From NCBI GenBank assembly GCA_035714085.1, contig DASTMP010000005.1:1-64000 (forward strand): a stretch of DNA of 64,000 nt, read 5' to 3'. The DNA comes from JAJVID01 sp035714085 (GTDB taxonomy: Bacteria > Acidobacteriota > Blastocatellia > RBC074). Under the pieces are notes generated by a model. It was not told the origin of the DNA, did no database searches, and saw nothing but the letters and a program-made list of their open reading frames with translations. Positions 28,075 to 35,940 of this stretch are shown here, in pieces; within the stretch, counting starts at the first letter, position 1, and every line of letters begins with the position of its first letter. The translations under genes and the position numbers were made by a program.

Positions 28075-29391
28075 ATGAAACCATCAAAGAAGATCAACCG
28101 CAGATCGTTTCTTAATCAAGGCGCCAGCCTGGTGGTCGGCGCCGGCGCATTGAGCGCCGCTTCTTCCTACAACCGTATTCTGGGCGCTAACGACCGGATC
28201 TCGCTAGGGCACATCGGCGTGGGGCGTCGTGGTAAGGAGTTGGCCTGGATCGTCGCGCATTTGAAAGAAAAGAACGTGGAGATGACCGCCGTCTGCGACC
28301 TATGGAAGGTCAACCGCGAGGCGGCGGCGGCTCAGGCGACCAAAGATTACGGGAGGGCGCCGCGCGCCTTCCAGTATATGGATGACCTCCTAGCGCTCAA
28401 TGACGTGGACGCCGTGCTGGTTTCTACCGCGGATTTCCAACATGCGACCCATCTGAAGCTCGTTGCCGAGGCGGGCAAGGATTGCTACTGCGAAAAACCC
28501 ATGGCCAATGATCTGGAAGAGGCCAAAGCCGCCCGCGACGCCGTAATCAAACACAATCGTATAGCGCAGATCGGCACGCAACATCGCAGCGAGCCGTATC
28601 AAATAGCAGTCCGCGATTTCATCAAGACCGGCGCGCTCGGCGAGGTCAGCAAGGTCGAGATCGTATGGAACTATCACGGCCCTCGCTGGCGCGGACGTTC
28701 GGAGGTCAAAGAGATTCGGGAGCCGGACACTGATTGGGGGCGTTGGCTGCTCAAAAAAGCCCCCCGGCCGTTCGATCCGCAAATATATTTCGAATTCCGT
28801 CTTTACAAAGATTTTTCCAGCGGCATCGCGGATCAGTGGATGAGCCACGGGATCGACCTTGTCCACTTCTTTCTCGACGATCACTTTCCAAAATCCGTGG
28901 TCGCCTCGGGCGGAATCTTCGTCTGGAAGGATGGGCGCGAGAATCCCGACACCTTCCAGGCGCTGCTGGAGTACCCGAAAGGCTTCATGGTCAGTTACGC
29001 CACCAGCTTCGGCAATGACAGCGACAGTTTCTCGCGGATCATGGGAAAGGACGCCACGCTCGTCAATATCGGAGGCGAAGGGAGTCCGCGCTGGAAATGG
29101 GTCGAAGAGAAAGGTACCCGCGAAGACAACCCCTTGATTCAACGCGCCGAGAAGCACATTACGCTTCCGGGAAGCGACGCCATCCCTCCGACCTTCATCA
29201 GCGACAACAATCTCTCGCATATGACCAACTGGATCGAATGCCTGCGCAGCCGGCGGCAGCCGAACGCGACTGTCCAACATGGATTCGCGCACTCGGTGGC
29301 CGTGATTATGGCTGCCCGCGCATACCGTGAGGGAAAGAAATTGTACTGGGATTCTAAAAAGGAGGCGATTCTGGATTCTCCAGCCAGTTAA
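28075..29391 (+). CDS. Tat-exported Gfo/Idh/MocA family oxidoreductase
   Basis: 438 residues. The N-terminus carries a twin-arginine signal: NRRSFLNQGASLVVGAGALS, with Arg-Arg at 9-10. A Rossmann domain follows (ISLGHIGVGRRGKEL; VDAVLVSTADFQHATH; CYCEKPMANDLEEAKAARDA). The EKP motif at about 140-142 is the family hallmark. A C-terminal GFO/IDH/MocA alpha/beta domain holds QIGTQHRSEPYQIAV and WMSHGIDLVHFFLDD. Exported members are common in Planctomycetota and Acidobacteriota and act on sugars or sugar polymers with NAD(P) bound before export. The start has GGAG 7 bases upstream. No sugar-degradation partner lies beside it. Confidence 0.92.
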   Translation: MKPSKKINRRSFLNQGASLVVGAGALSAASSYNRILGANDRISLGHIGVGRRGKELAWIVAHLKEKNVEMTAVCDLWKVNREAAAAQATKDYGRAPRAFQYMDDLLALNDVDAVLVSTADFQHATHLKLVAEAGKDCYCEKPMANDLEEAKAARDAVIKHNRIAQIGTQHRSEPYQIAVRDFIKTGALGEVSKVEIVWNYHGPRWRGRSEVKEIREPDTDWGRWLLKKAPRPFDPQIYFEFRLYKDFSSGIADQWMSHGIDLVHFFLDDHFPKSVVASGGIFVWKDGRENPDTFQALLEYPKGFMVSYATSFGNDSDSFSRIMGKDATLVNIGGEGSPRWKWVEEKGTREDNPLIQRAEKHITLPGSDAIPPTFISDNNLSHMTNWIECLRSRRQPNATVQHGFAHSVAVIMAARAYREGKKLYWDSKKEAILDSPAS

Positions 29392-30070
29392 TTAAAAAGT
29401 CCCCCGGCCGCAGAAGCGGATTTTTCAGCGGTAAAAAAAATAATTTGAAAACGGGATGGCATTTTGCTCCTCTCAACCCCTCTACAACATGTAAGGGGCA
29501 GCAGGCCCTTTGCTGAGATAGAGCCTGGCGCCGCATGAAGTCTGTAGCGCGTCAGCGGCGGCAGCCGTGCGTCCTTGGCCGTTACCCTCAGCCGGTGTTT
29601 CTATAAGTATCAGCCAGCAGCTCAAGCGCAGATCGCGTTAAGAGCGGTCGGCGCTCAGACTGATGTGGGGACGGCGCGCGGTTTTCAAAGGAGGCGCGGC
29701 TCTATCTCGGAGATTGATTATGCCCGCGTTGGTCAGCGCAGGTCTTGTGGAATCGCTTTGTAGCGGTCGAGTCAAGGCCTCGCTGATCTGGCGCTTTGCG
29801 TTGACAATCTCTTCCATCAGCGCGGCGTCTTCGGCGCATCGTCAGCGCGCAATGCGCCAATTCTTCCACAAGGGTGGTAGGCCGCGTTGCGCAATCAATC
29901 CTGGTACCATTAAATCCCCCAACCTTGTTTATAGACTTTTTGCGTTCATACTAATGGCAATGGGCGCGCAGTTTCGGAAGCGCTTGATCCGCCATCGCTT
30001 AGTCAGGGGAATTCAGGCAATACAGCTAAACCGTTTTAGTTGGCGCAGGAGTTAAGAGAAGGAGTCAAGA
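29392..30070. other. Intergenic region with a possible decayed small gene on the minus strand
   Basis: No intact gene is supported in these 680 bases. On the minus strand, 29910 to 29638 can be read as a 91-codon stretch only if two compensating frameshifts are allowed: MVPGLIAQRGLPPL, then VEELAHCALTMRRR, then DAALMEEIVNAKRQISEALT and on to ADRS and stop. The last 59 codons are open from an ATG at about 29811 and use codons like the neighbours, but have no ribosome binding site. I do not recognise the product. The plus-strand frame over the same stretch has poorer codon use. The 5' region of the next operon lies at the right end. Confidence 0.3.
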
Positions 30071-31021
30071 ATGGACACCAAAGGGAACAAGAACAGGGAT
30101 CTGGATGCGGAGGAGATGGTGTCGCTTGCGCGGCGGTATTACGCCGCGCGCTTTCCTAATCCTCTGCGGCTTGGCTGCTGGCCTTCTGGCGAAATTATTA
30201 ATGTGGTGAGGCAGCGACAGGTTCCCGACCATGCTTTGATGGAGCACCTGTTCGAGTGCTCGGAATGTTTCGGCGAATATCGTCAGGCGTTGGCGCAATG
30301 CCGCCCGGCGCCAGTCGAAGTTTCAGATAGGAAGCGACCTGTCTGGATCCTAATCTTGAAAATTTCGGCGCCCGCGACGGCGGTTCTGATTTTATCATCG
30401 CTCTTTATCTTCAACAGATTGAATTGGCGCAAGCCGGCGCCTGAAGCCGGTAACGGGCCGGCGCCGACTTCGATTACCTCCGAAGCGCGGACCGGCGCCG
30501 GCGGAGTGGCCGCGCCAAATCAGACTGCCGCCGGCGCAATTGCCGCGATTCCGAAGGCTCCAGTCGATGCTCTGGCGATGGTCGGCGAACGGAGATCACC
30601 GAGTATTCGCGCGCCACGCGCCGAGACCATTGATGTCGATTTGGATAATTACCAGGCGTTCCGCCAGTCGCCGAGAGAAAGCGATACCGATTTGAGTGAA
30701 GATCTGTCAGCCAGAGAGGGCCCCAATTCTCCCGGTGAGCCGGACCGAGCCCAGTCCGGAGAAAAAGCCATCTCGTTACCCGCCAAACGCGCCAGTCTGG
30801 CGCTGCGCTTACCCGAGACAGGGGTTCCCGGAAAATATAATGTCAGTCTGATTAACGCCTTCGGACAGCCTTTGTTGTCAACCTCCGCTTTCAGCCCCGA
30901 TGGCTCTAAACTCGAAGTAGCGCTAGATCTGCGTCGAATCTCCACAAAAAAGTGCCGTCTCCGCCTCTTGCGCAAGGGCGAGGCCCCCGCTTTTTACGAT
31001 GTAATTATCGGCGCCCGATAG
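30071..31021 (+). CDS. Membrane protein with anti-sigma-like zinc-finger N-terminus, upstream of CHAT gene
   Basis: 316 residues. H54/H59 with C63 and C66 (HLFECSEC) give a compact H-x3-C-x2-C motif like that of zinc anti-sigma factors. A single membrane helix follows at about 91-115 (VWILILKISAPATAVLILSS). The rest is a Pro/Ala-rich linker (about 120-235) and a beta-rich C-terminal domain (SLALRLPETGVPGKYNVSLI ... KCRLRLLRKGEAPAFYDVII). The gene has GGAG about 8 bases upstream of its ATG and ends 27 bases before the CHAT gene on the same strand, so the two form an operon. Sensing in the periplasm by the C-terminal domain and signalling by the zinc finger is an inference. No sigma gene is adjacent at this locus. 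Confidence 0.7.
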   Translation: MDTKGNKNRDLDAEEMVSLARRYYAARFPNPLRLGCWPSGEIINVVRQRQVPDHALMEHLFECSECFGEYRQALAQCRPAPVEVSDRKRPVWILILKISAPATAVLILSSLFIFNRLNWRKPAPEAGNGPAPTSITSEARTGAGGVAAPNQTAAGAIAAIPKAPVDALAMVGERRSPSIRAPRAETIDVDLDNYQAFRQSPRESDTDLSEDLSAREGPNSPGEPDRAQSGEKAISLPAKRASLALRLPETGVPGKYNVSLINAFGQPLLSTSAFSPDGSKLEVALDLRRISTKKCRLRLLRKGEAPAFYDVIIGAR

Positions 31022-31048
31022 GTCGGGCGGACTCTCTATTCAAAACTT

Positions 31049-34006
31049 ATGGTTCGAAGTATCGCAAAATTTGGGCTGCGCGCCTTGATCTTGCTGCTGG
31101 CGGGCCTGGGAGCGCAGGCGCTCTTGGGCCTGGGAGCGCAGGCGTCTCTGCCTGCGGGTTTCCGGCAAGGACTGGCCGACCGAAGCAAGGAGGCAATGGC
31201 GCCTGCGCTCCGTTGGCCGTCGGCGCAATCTTCCCCCGCTCAAACCGGCGACTGTGAGGCGATCCCTTTCGGAACAGCGATCGATCGGGAAATGTCGGGA
31301 GGCGAAAGACATTGCTTCTCTTTCAATCTGGAAGCCGGGCAATTTGTTCAGGTCGTCGTCGAGCAGCGGGGGATCGATGTGATCGTGACGATCTCCGGGA
31401 AAGACGGCGAGCGGCTGAACAGAGCCGATCGCATAAACCGCAGTTACGGTCCGGATACCGCCTCGCTGATCGCGCCTGATTCAGGCGTCTACCGGTTGGA
31501 AATCAAGTCGGGACCGAGCGCCTCGATTCGCGGGCGATACCGAGTCACATTGAAGGAGCCGCGCGCCGCGATTCCATCGGACGAGAAGCGGATTGCGGCT
31601 GAAAAGCTGGTCTTCGAGGCCGAGCCTTTGAGGACCCAAAACACCACCGACGGGCTGCGGCGGGCGGCTGAGAAATACGAAATGGCCAGCTCGCTCTGGA
31701 GGGAAGTCGGCGAGCCGTACGAAGAGGGCCTCGCGCTTTTCGGGGCCGGGCTGTGTTATCGCTCGTTGGGGGTCAATCAGCTTGCGATCGCCGTCTACGA
31801 GCGCGCCCTCGAATTGATGCGGGATGCGAAGGACGATGTCGGAATAGCCATTGTGCAGGGGGGCATGGGGCGGAGCTACTATTATCTCGGCGCCCTGGAT
31901 CGGGCGTTGGAAAACTTCGAGCAGGCGCTGCAGACGCGACAGAGGATGGGGATAATGGATCGAGTCGCCGCGGCGCGGCTGTATCACGGCATCGGATGGG
32001 TGCGCATCGGGCGCAAAGAAAACCAGTTGGCGCTGGAGAGTTTCAAAGAGTCGCTGCGGTTGTGGCAGGAGGCGAAAGATGCGAAAGGCGTCGCCTTCGC
32101 GCGCATCGGCCTGGGGAAAGCCTGCTTTCGCCTGGAACGCTACGATGAATCGCGCGCGATGTTGGAAGAGGCGCTTCAGACGATGCGTGACCGCGATGAC
32201 ACCGGCGGTCAGATCGACGCGCTGGGGCATCTCGGCCTGGTCGATGTCAGGCAGAAAGAGTATGCGACGGCCGATAAGCGGTTTCGAGAAATGCTTAAAC
32301 TCAGCCTTGCTTCGGGCGACCGTTATGGCGAGGCCGGCGCGCGCCTCCGCCTGGCTGTGTTGGCGCGACGCGCAGGCGAGCTGCGGGAAGCGATCGAATT
32401 TATCAGGCGCGGAGTGGAGATCTTCGAATCGTTCAGGACTGAAGACGCCAGCTCGCCTCGAACGAACAACGACAATGATCGCCTTAATCCCCTTCGCATT
32501 GACTTCTTCACGCAGGCGCAGGAGTCCTACGAAGTTTACATCGACCTGCTGATGCGCCTAGACGAAATTGAGCCGGGCGCCGGCCACGCGGCCGAGGCGC
32601 TGTATGTCAGCGAGCGCGCCAGAGCCCGCAATTTGCTCGATTTGCTCGCCGGCGCGGGCGCGAGCGACGCGGAAATCGGCGCCGCGAGGCCGCTACGCGC
32701 GGATGAAATTCAACGGCGGTTGCTCGATGAAAATACGGTCCTGCTCGAATATGCGCTCGGATCCGCCGGAGACGCCGAAACCGATCGCAGCTTTCTCTGG
32801 CTGGTGACCTCGACCGGCGTCGAAAGTTATTCCCTGCCAAAGCGCGCTGATATCGAAGCGGCGTCGAAGCGCGTTTATGAACTGTTAACGGCGAGAAATC
32901 GCGTCAGCGGGCCGCGTCGCCGCGAACTGATCGCCCAATCAGACGCTCAATTCCAAGTCGAGGCTCGGAAGTTGAGCCGGACATTGCTCTTGCCCGTGGC
33001 CGCAAAATTGACCGGCAAACGCCTGCTCATCGCTCCTCAAGGCGCATTGCAATTTGTGCCGTTCGCCACGTTGCCCTCGCCTGAGAGCGGGAGAGCGGGA
33101 GAGCGGGAGAGCGGGGGACAAGGGGACAGGGGGACAAGGGGACAGGGAGACAAAGTGACAAAACAAATCCGCAATCCGCAATCCTATACTCCGCTGATCG
33201 CAGATCATGAAGTTATTGTCCTGCCCTCAGCCTCGGCGCTGGCGGCGATAGTTCGGCAAGCGGCTTTGCGGAAGCCTGCCGAGCGCAGCGTCATAGTCTT
33301 CGCCGACCCGGTCTTCTCAGCCGCCGATGATCGCGTCAGCCATGCCTCGCGCCGGAGTTCGATGGAGCCGCAAGCGGGCAAAATTCGCGGGGATGATCCT
33401 TCGCCCGTCAATCCGGGCGCCTTGCCAAAACTTAGCCGCCTTTCGGCGACCGACTGGGAGGCGCAGCGTATCGCCTCGCTGGCCGGCGACAGCAGAGTCG
33501 TCAGCAATTTCGCCGCCAGCCGCGAAGCGGTGATTGATCCCTCGCTCGGCGAATATCGCTTCATTCACTTCGCCACGCATGCAATCATCAACCAGGAGAA
33601 TCCTGATCTGTCGGCCATAGCTCTCTCTCAAGTCGACGAACGAGGGCGGCCGATCAATGGATTGTTATCGACGCAGGATATCCATCATCTCAGGCTCTCG
33701 GCGGATCTGGTTGTGCTCAGCGCCTGCCGCACCGGTTTGGGTAAGGACGCGCCTGGAGAAGGATTGTTGAGTCTGACGCGTGGATTTCTGTCGTCCGGCG
33801 CCGCGAGAGTGATAGTCACACTCTGGTCGATCGAAGATCAGGCTACGGCCGAGATGATGAGCCGGTTTTATCGCCGGGCGCTGGGTCCTCAGCGAATGAC
33901 GCCCGCGGCCGCGCTGCGCGCAACTCAGGAAGAGATGTGGCGAGAAGGACGTTGGGGCGCGCCCTACTACTGGGGAGGATTCGTGTTGCAAGGAGATTGG
34001 CGTTAG
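31049..34006 (+). CDS. Secreted CHAT-domain TPR protein (caspase-like peptidase), repeat insertions inside the frame
   Basis: 985 residues. After an N-terminal hydrophobic stretch comes a pre-peptidase C-like beta domain (about 65-170: RHCFSFNLEAGQFVQVVVEQ). TPR repeats span about 195-480 (YEEGLALFGAGLCYRSLGV, ALENFEQAL). A CHAT domain closes the protein, with H844 in FIHFATHAI and C893 in SACRTG, so the His-Cys dyad is intact; it ends APYYWGGFVLQGDW. CHAT peptidases are caspase relatives used in regulated proteolysis and cell-death systems. Two oddities: the signal region holds two copies of a 19-base repeat (GLGAQA twice), and residues about 679-713 are word-repeat DNA in frame between LQFVPFATLPSP and YTPLIADHEV, where relatives have a short loop. 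No Shine-Dalgarno is evident at this ATG. Confidence 0.9.
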   Translation: MVRSIAKFGLRALILLLAGLGAQALLGLGAQASLPAGFRQGLADRSKEAMAPALRWPSAQSSPAQTGDCEAIPFGTAIDREMSGGERHCFSFNLEAGQFVQVVVEQRGIDVIVTISGKDGERLNRADRINRSYGPDTASLIAPDSGVYRLEIKSGPSASIRGRYRVTLKEPRAAIPSDEKRIAAEKLVFEAEPLRTQNTTDGLRRAAEKYEMASSLWREVGEPYEEGLALFGAGLCYRSLGVNQLAIAVYERALELMRDAKDDVGIAIVQGGMGRSYYYLGALDRALENFEQALQTRQRMGIMDRVAAARLYHGIGWVRIGRKENQLALESFKESLRLWQEAKDAKGVAFARIGLGKACFRLERYDESRAMLEEALQTMRDRDDTGGQIDALGHLGLVDVRQKEYATADKRFREMLKLSLASGDRYGEAGARLRLAVLARRAGELREAIEFIRRGVEIFESFRTEDASSPRTNNDNDRLNPLRIDFFTQAQESYEVYIDLLMRLDEIEPGAGHAAEALYVSERARARNLLDLLAGAGASDAEIGAARPLRADEIQRRLLDENTVLLEYALGSAGDAETDRSFLWLVTSTGVESYSLPKRADIEAASKRVYELLTARNRVSGPRRRELIAQSDAQFQVEARKLSRTLLLPVAAKLTGKRLLIAPQGALQFVPFATLPSPESGRAGERESGGQGDRGTRGQGDKVTKQIRNPQSYTPLIADHEVIVLPSASALAAIVRQAALRKPAERSVIVFADPVFSAADDRVSHASRRSSMEPQAGKIRGDDPSPVNPGALPKLSRLSATDWEAQRIASLAGDSRVVSNFAASREAVIDPSLGEYRFIHFATHAIINQENPDLSAIALSQVDERGRPINGLLSTQDIHHLRLSADLVVLSACRTGLGKDAPGEGLLSLTRGFLSSGAARVIVTLWSIEDQATAEMMSRFYRRALGPQRMTPAAALRATQEEMWREGRWGAPYYWGGFVLQGDWR
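31102..31157. repeat. Short direct repeat with hairpin inside the CHAT protein signal region
   Basis: GGGCCTGGGAGCGCAGGCG occurs at 31102-31120 and again at 31126-31144. It is followed by TCTCTGCCTGCG, which pairs with CGCAGGC to form a stem (about 31138-31156). The block encodes the odd GLGAQALLGLGAQASLPAG directly after the hydrophobic signal core and looks like an inserted repeat that kept the frame. Confidence 0.7.
33084..33187. repeat. In-frame word-repeat insertion in the CHAT coding region
   Basis: Three kinds of simple word follow each other: GAGAGCGG (four to five copies), GGGACAAGG/GGGACAGG (about five copies) and ATCCGCA (two to three copies). The same GACAAGG words build the hairpin at 46051-46146, and the TCCGCAATCCGCA word is the one inserted in the DUF58 gene. 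The block is about 104 bases long; the reading frame continues through it into a normal CHAT core. Confidence 0.85.
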
Positions 34007-34019
34007 CGACAGAAGTGTT

Positions 34020-34075
34020 CCCCTCCAACTCGATATACCCCCAAGCGAGCCTGAAGATATATCGAGTTGGAGGGG
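34020..34075. terminator. Perfect hairpin between convergent genes
   Basis: The arms CCCCTCCAACTCGATATA (34020-34037) and its exact complement at 34058-34075 flank a 20-base loop. The hairpin lies 14 bases after the CHAT stop and 57 bases before the stop of the convergent Cys-Pro repeat gene. There is no strong T-run, so termination activity is likely but not proven. Confidence 0.65.
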
Positions 34076-34131
34076 AGTTTATTCAAACAGACTTTCCGGC
34101 AATCTCGGTAAACGATGAGACGTCAGTCTCG

Positions 34132-34653
34132 TTAGCTTTTCACTACGCGCGGCCTGGGAGCTGGCGGAGGCGGTGGGGGGACAGGCTCAGGCTCGATAAC
34201 TGGCGCTGGCGGTGGGGGCGGCTCCTCTTTCTTCTCTTCAACGACCGGAGCCGGAGCTGGCGCTGGGCATGCGGTCGGGCAGCACATGTAGGTCGTTGTG
34301 ACGCGCCTTATGATAACCGGAGCTGGAGCCGGGCACGAGACGACCGGAGCTGGAGCCGGGCACGAGATGACCGGAGCCGGAGCCGGGCACGAGACGACCG
34401 GAGCCGGAGCCGGGCACGAGACGACCGGAGCCGGAGCCGGGCACGAGACGACCGGAGCCGGGGCCGGGCACGAGATGACCGGAGCCGGAGCCGGGCACGA
34501 GATGACCGGAGCCGGGGCCGGACACGAAATCACAGGAGCCGGAGCCGGGCAGCATTGAGCGTATGCTACGCTCACGCTGGAACTGAATCCTGCGAGCGCA
34601 ATGATAAGCGGCGCCAGCGCGAATAAGATGGAATACCTTGTTCTACTCGTCAT
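34132..34653 (-). CDS. Small secreted Cys-Pro-Ala repeat protein, paralogue 1
   Basis: 173 residues. A signal peptide (YSILFALAPLIIALAGFSSSVSVAYAQ) is followed by nine 9-residue repeats CPAPAPV(I/V)S (about residues 35-115). Then come RRVTTTYMCCPTACPAPAPAP and a proline-rich acidic tail (VVEEKKEEPPPPPAPVIEPE). One Cys per turn of repeat suggests metal binding, disulfide cross-linking or a rod-like polyproline surface protein; nothing in the sequence decides between these. I know no described family with this repeat. GGAGG 6 bases before the ATG supports the start. A shorter paralogue with a conserved 5' region lies 450 bases upstream. Confidence 0.75.
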   Translation of the reverse strand: MTSRTRYSILFALAPLIIALAGFSSSVSVAYAQCCPAPAPVISCPAPAPVISCPAPAPVISCPAPAPVVSCPAPAPVVSCPAPAPVVSCPAPAPVISCPAPAPVVSCPAPAPVIIRRVTTTYMCCPTACPAPAPAPVVEEKKEEPPPPPAPVIEPEPVPPPPPPAPRPRVVKS

Positions 34654-34965
34654 AGTTTTCCTCCATTGATCTGAACAATGTTACGGTAGTGATGAAACGG
34701 ATGGTTGCCGTAGATACTATGACCGCGAGCGGCTATTGTGGTTGGCCGGGCGTTTCAACGCTCGTTGGGGCATAGTTTCCGGGCGTTTCAACGCCGGAGT
34801 ATAGTTATTTCACCGCTCCTGCGGCAGGATTACTCGGCATAACCTTTTCATCACCGCCGATTTCCTTTTTTGCGGCGTGTCACGCCGCCCCTCCACCACT
34901 TGGCGAGAAGGGATTTAAATTGCTTCCGGCTTATCAAGGCGCTTGATTTCCAACAAGTTGTTAGC
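34654..34965 (-). promoter_or_regulatory. Conserved duplicated 5' region of the Cys-Pro repeat gene, copy 1
   Basis: About 310 bases upstream of the start are closely repeated at 35429-35740, ahead of the second gene. Shared blocks include the first 24 bases through the start codon (CATAGTTTTCCTCCATTGAT), CTATGACCGCGAGCGG, GCGTTTCAACGCCGGAGTAT, GGATTACTCGGC, TTTTTTGCGGCG and GCTTATCAAGGCG. Small hairpins recur (GCGTTTCAACGC; GCGGCGTGTCACGCCGC). It may be a promoter plus long structured 5' leader. Confidence 0.6.
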
Positions 34966-35101
34966 AAGCCCGGCGCCAGCTACGACGCCGGGCGCGAGAC
35001 AACTACATCGAAACCACGACAAGACGTAGGTAACGTTCTCACCCCAATTTGAAGTTGCAGTGAATCTGCGTTTTTGAAACCCATATCTTGTCCTGGCGTC
35101 T

Positions 35102-35428
35102 CTACTGACAAGTCGGACACGAGATCACAGGAGCCGGAGCCGGACACGAGATCACAGGAGCCGGAGCCGGACACGAGATCACAGGAGCCGGAGCCGGACA
35201 CGAAATCACAGGAGCCGGAGCTGGACAAGCTACCGGGCACGGAGCCGGACAAGCTACCGGACACGGAGCCGGACAAGCTACCGGACACGGAGCCGGGCAG
35301 CATCCGCCAAATCCGGCGCCCCAATATCTGTGTCGATGTCTCGCTTCGACGTTGGAATTAAATCCGGCGAGCCCGATGATAATCGGCGCCAGCGCGATTA
35401 AGACGAATAACCTTGCTTTGTTCCTCAT
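35102..35428 (-). CDS. Small secreted Cys-Pro-Ala repeat protein, paralogue 2
   Basis: 108 residues. A signal-like N-terminus (LFVLIALAPIIIGLAGFNSN) is close to that of the paralogue (LFALAPLIIALAGFSS). After a His/Arg-rich link (EARHRHRYWGAGFGG) come three 8-residue repeats CPAPCPVA and four 9-residue repeats CPAPAPVIS, ending in CPTCQ. The total is 12 Cys in about 60 residues. The GGAGG site 6 bases before the ATG is identical in position to that of paralogue 1. The repeat number and the two repeat lengths differ between the genes, so the arrays expand and contract after duplication. Function unknown; secretion is inferred from the signal. Confidence 0.75.
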   Translation of the reverse strand: MRNKARLFVLIALAPIIIGLAGFNSNVEARHRHRYWGAGFGGCCPAPCPVACPAPCPVACPAPCPVACPAPAPVISCPAPAPVISCPAPAPVISCPAPAPVISCPTCQ

Positions 35429-35740
35429 AGTTTTCCTCCATTGATCTGATGATCTGCCAGTTTTTCGGGTAGTGATGAAGTGGATAGCTATTATAGAGGC
35501 TATGACCGCGAGCGGTTATTATGGTTGGCCGTGCGTTGCGACGCTCGATAGATCGTAGTTTCCGTGCGTTTCAACGCCGGAGTATAGTTATTTTACCGCT
35601 GTGCGGAAGGATTACTCGGCAACCCCCTCTCACCACCCTCGATTACTTTTTTGCGGCGTATCACGCCGCCGCCCTCTCCGCCGCTTGGCGGGAGGCGGTA
35701 AATTGCTTCTGGCTTATCAAGGCGACCGAATTCCACTGAC
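35429..35740 (-). promoter_or_regulatory. Conserved duplicated 5' region of the Cys-Pro repeat gene, copy 2
   Basis: Matches 34654-34965 in order and spacing (see there). Differences are scattered base changes and short indels, not confined to loops of the small hairpins. The 200 bases between this block and the next gene (35741-35940) hold no gene that I can support. Confidence 0.6.
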
Positions 35741-35940
35741 TTGCCGTCTGCAAAGGTGGCGCCAGCCGCTCAGGCGCCTTGACGTGGAGTCGTCCGCGTC
35801 AGCGATTGGTACAGCGTTGCGCTCGTAGGGTGAGCAAGCGCCTCTGATTGGCTTCACAGTCGCCCTTACGAGACGCCGCGCCGCGCCGCCTCGTACAGGG
35901 GCCTGTATTGTTTCGGATACATCCTATTGAACAGGAGGAT

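Noticed and set aside
31049..34006. CHAT gene as a pseudogene because of inserted repeats
   Set aside because: The frame is open throughout and His, Cys and the C-terminal YYWGGFVL motif are intact.
34298..34558. Open frame TGAGAGHE repeats on the + strand
   Set aside because: Antisense of the CPAPAPV repeat gene, whose signal peptide, ribosome binding site and paralogue support the minus strand.
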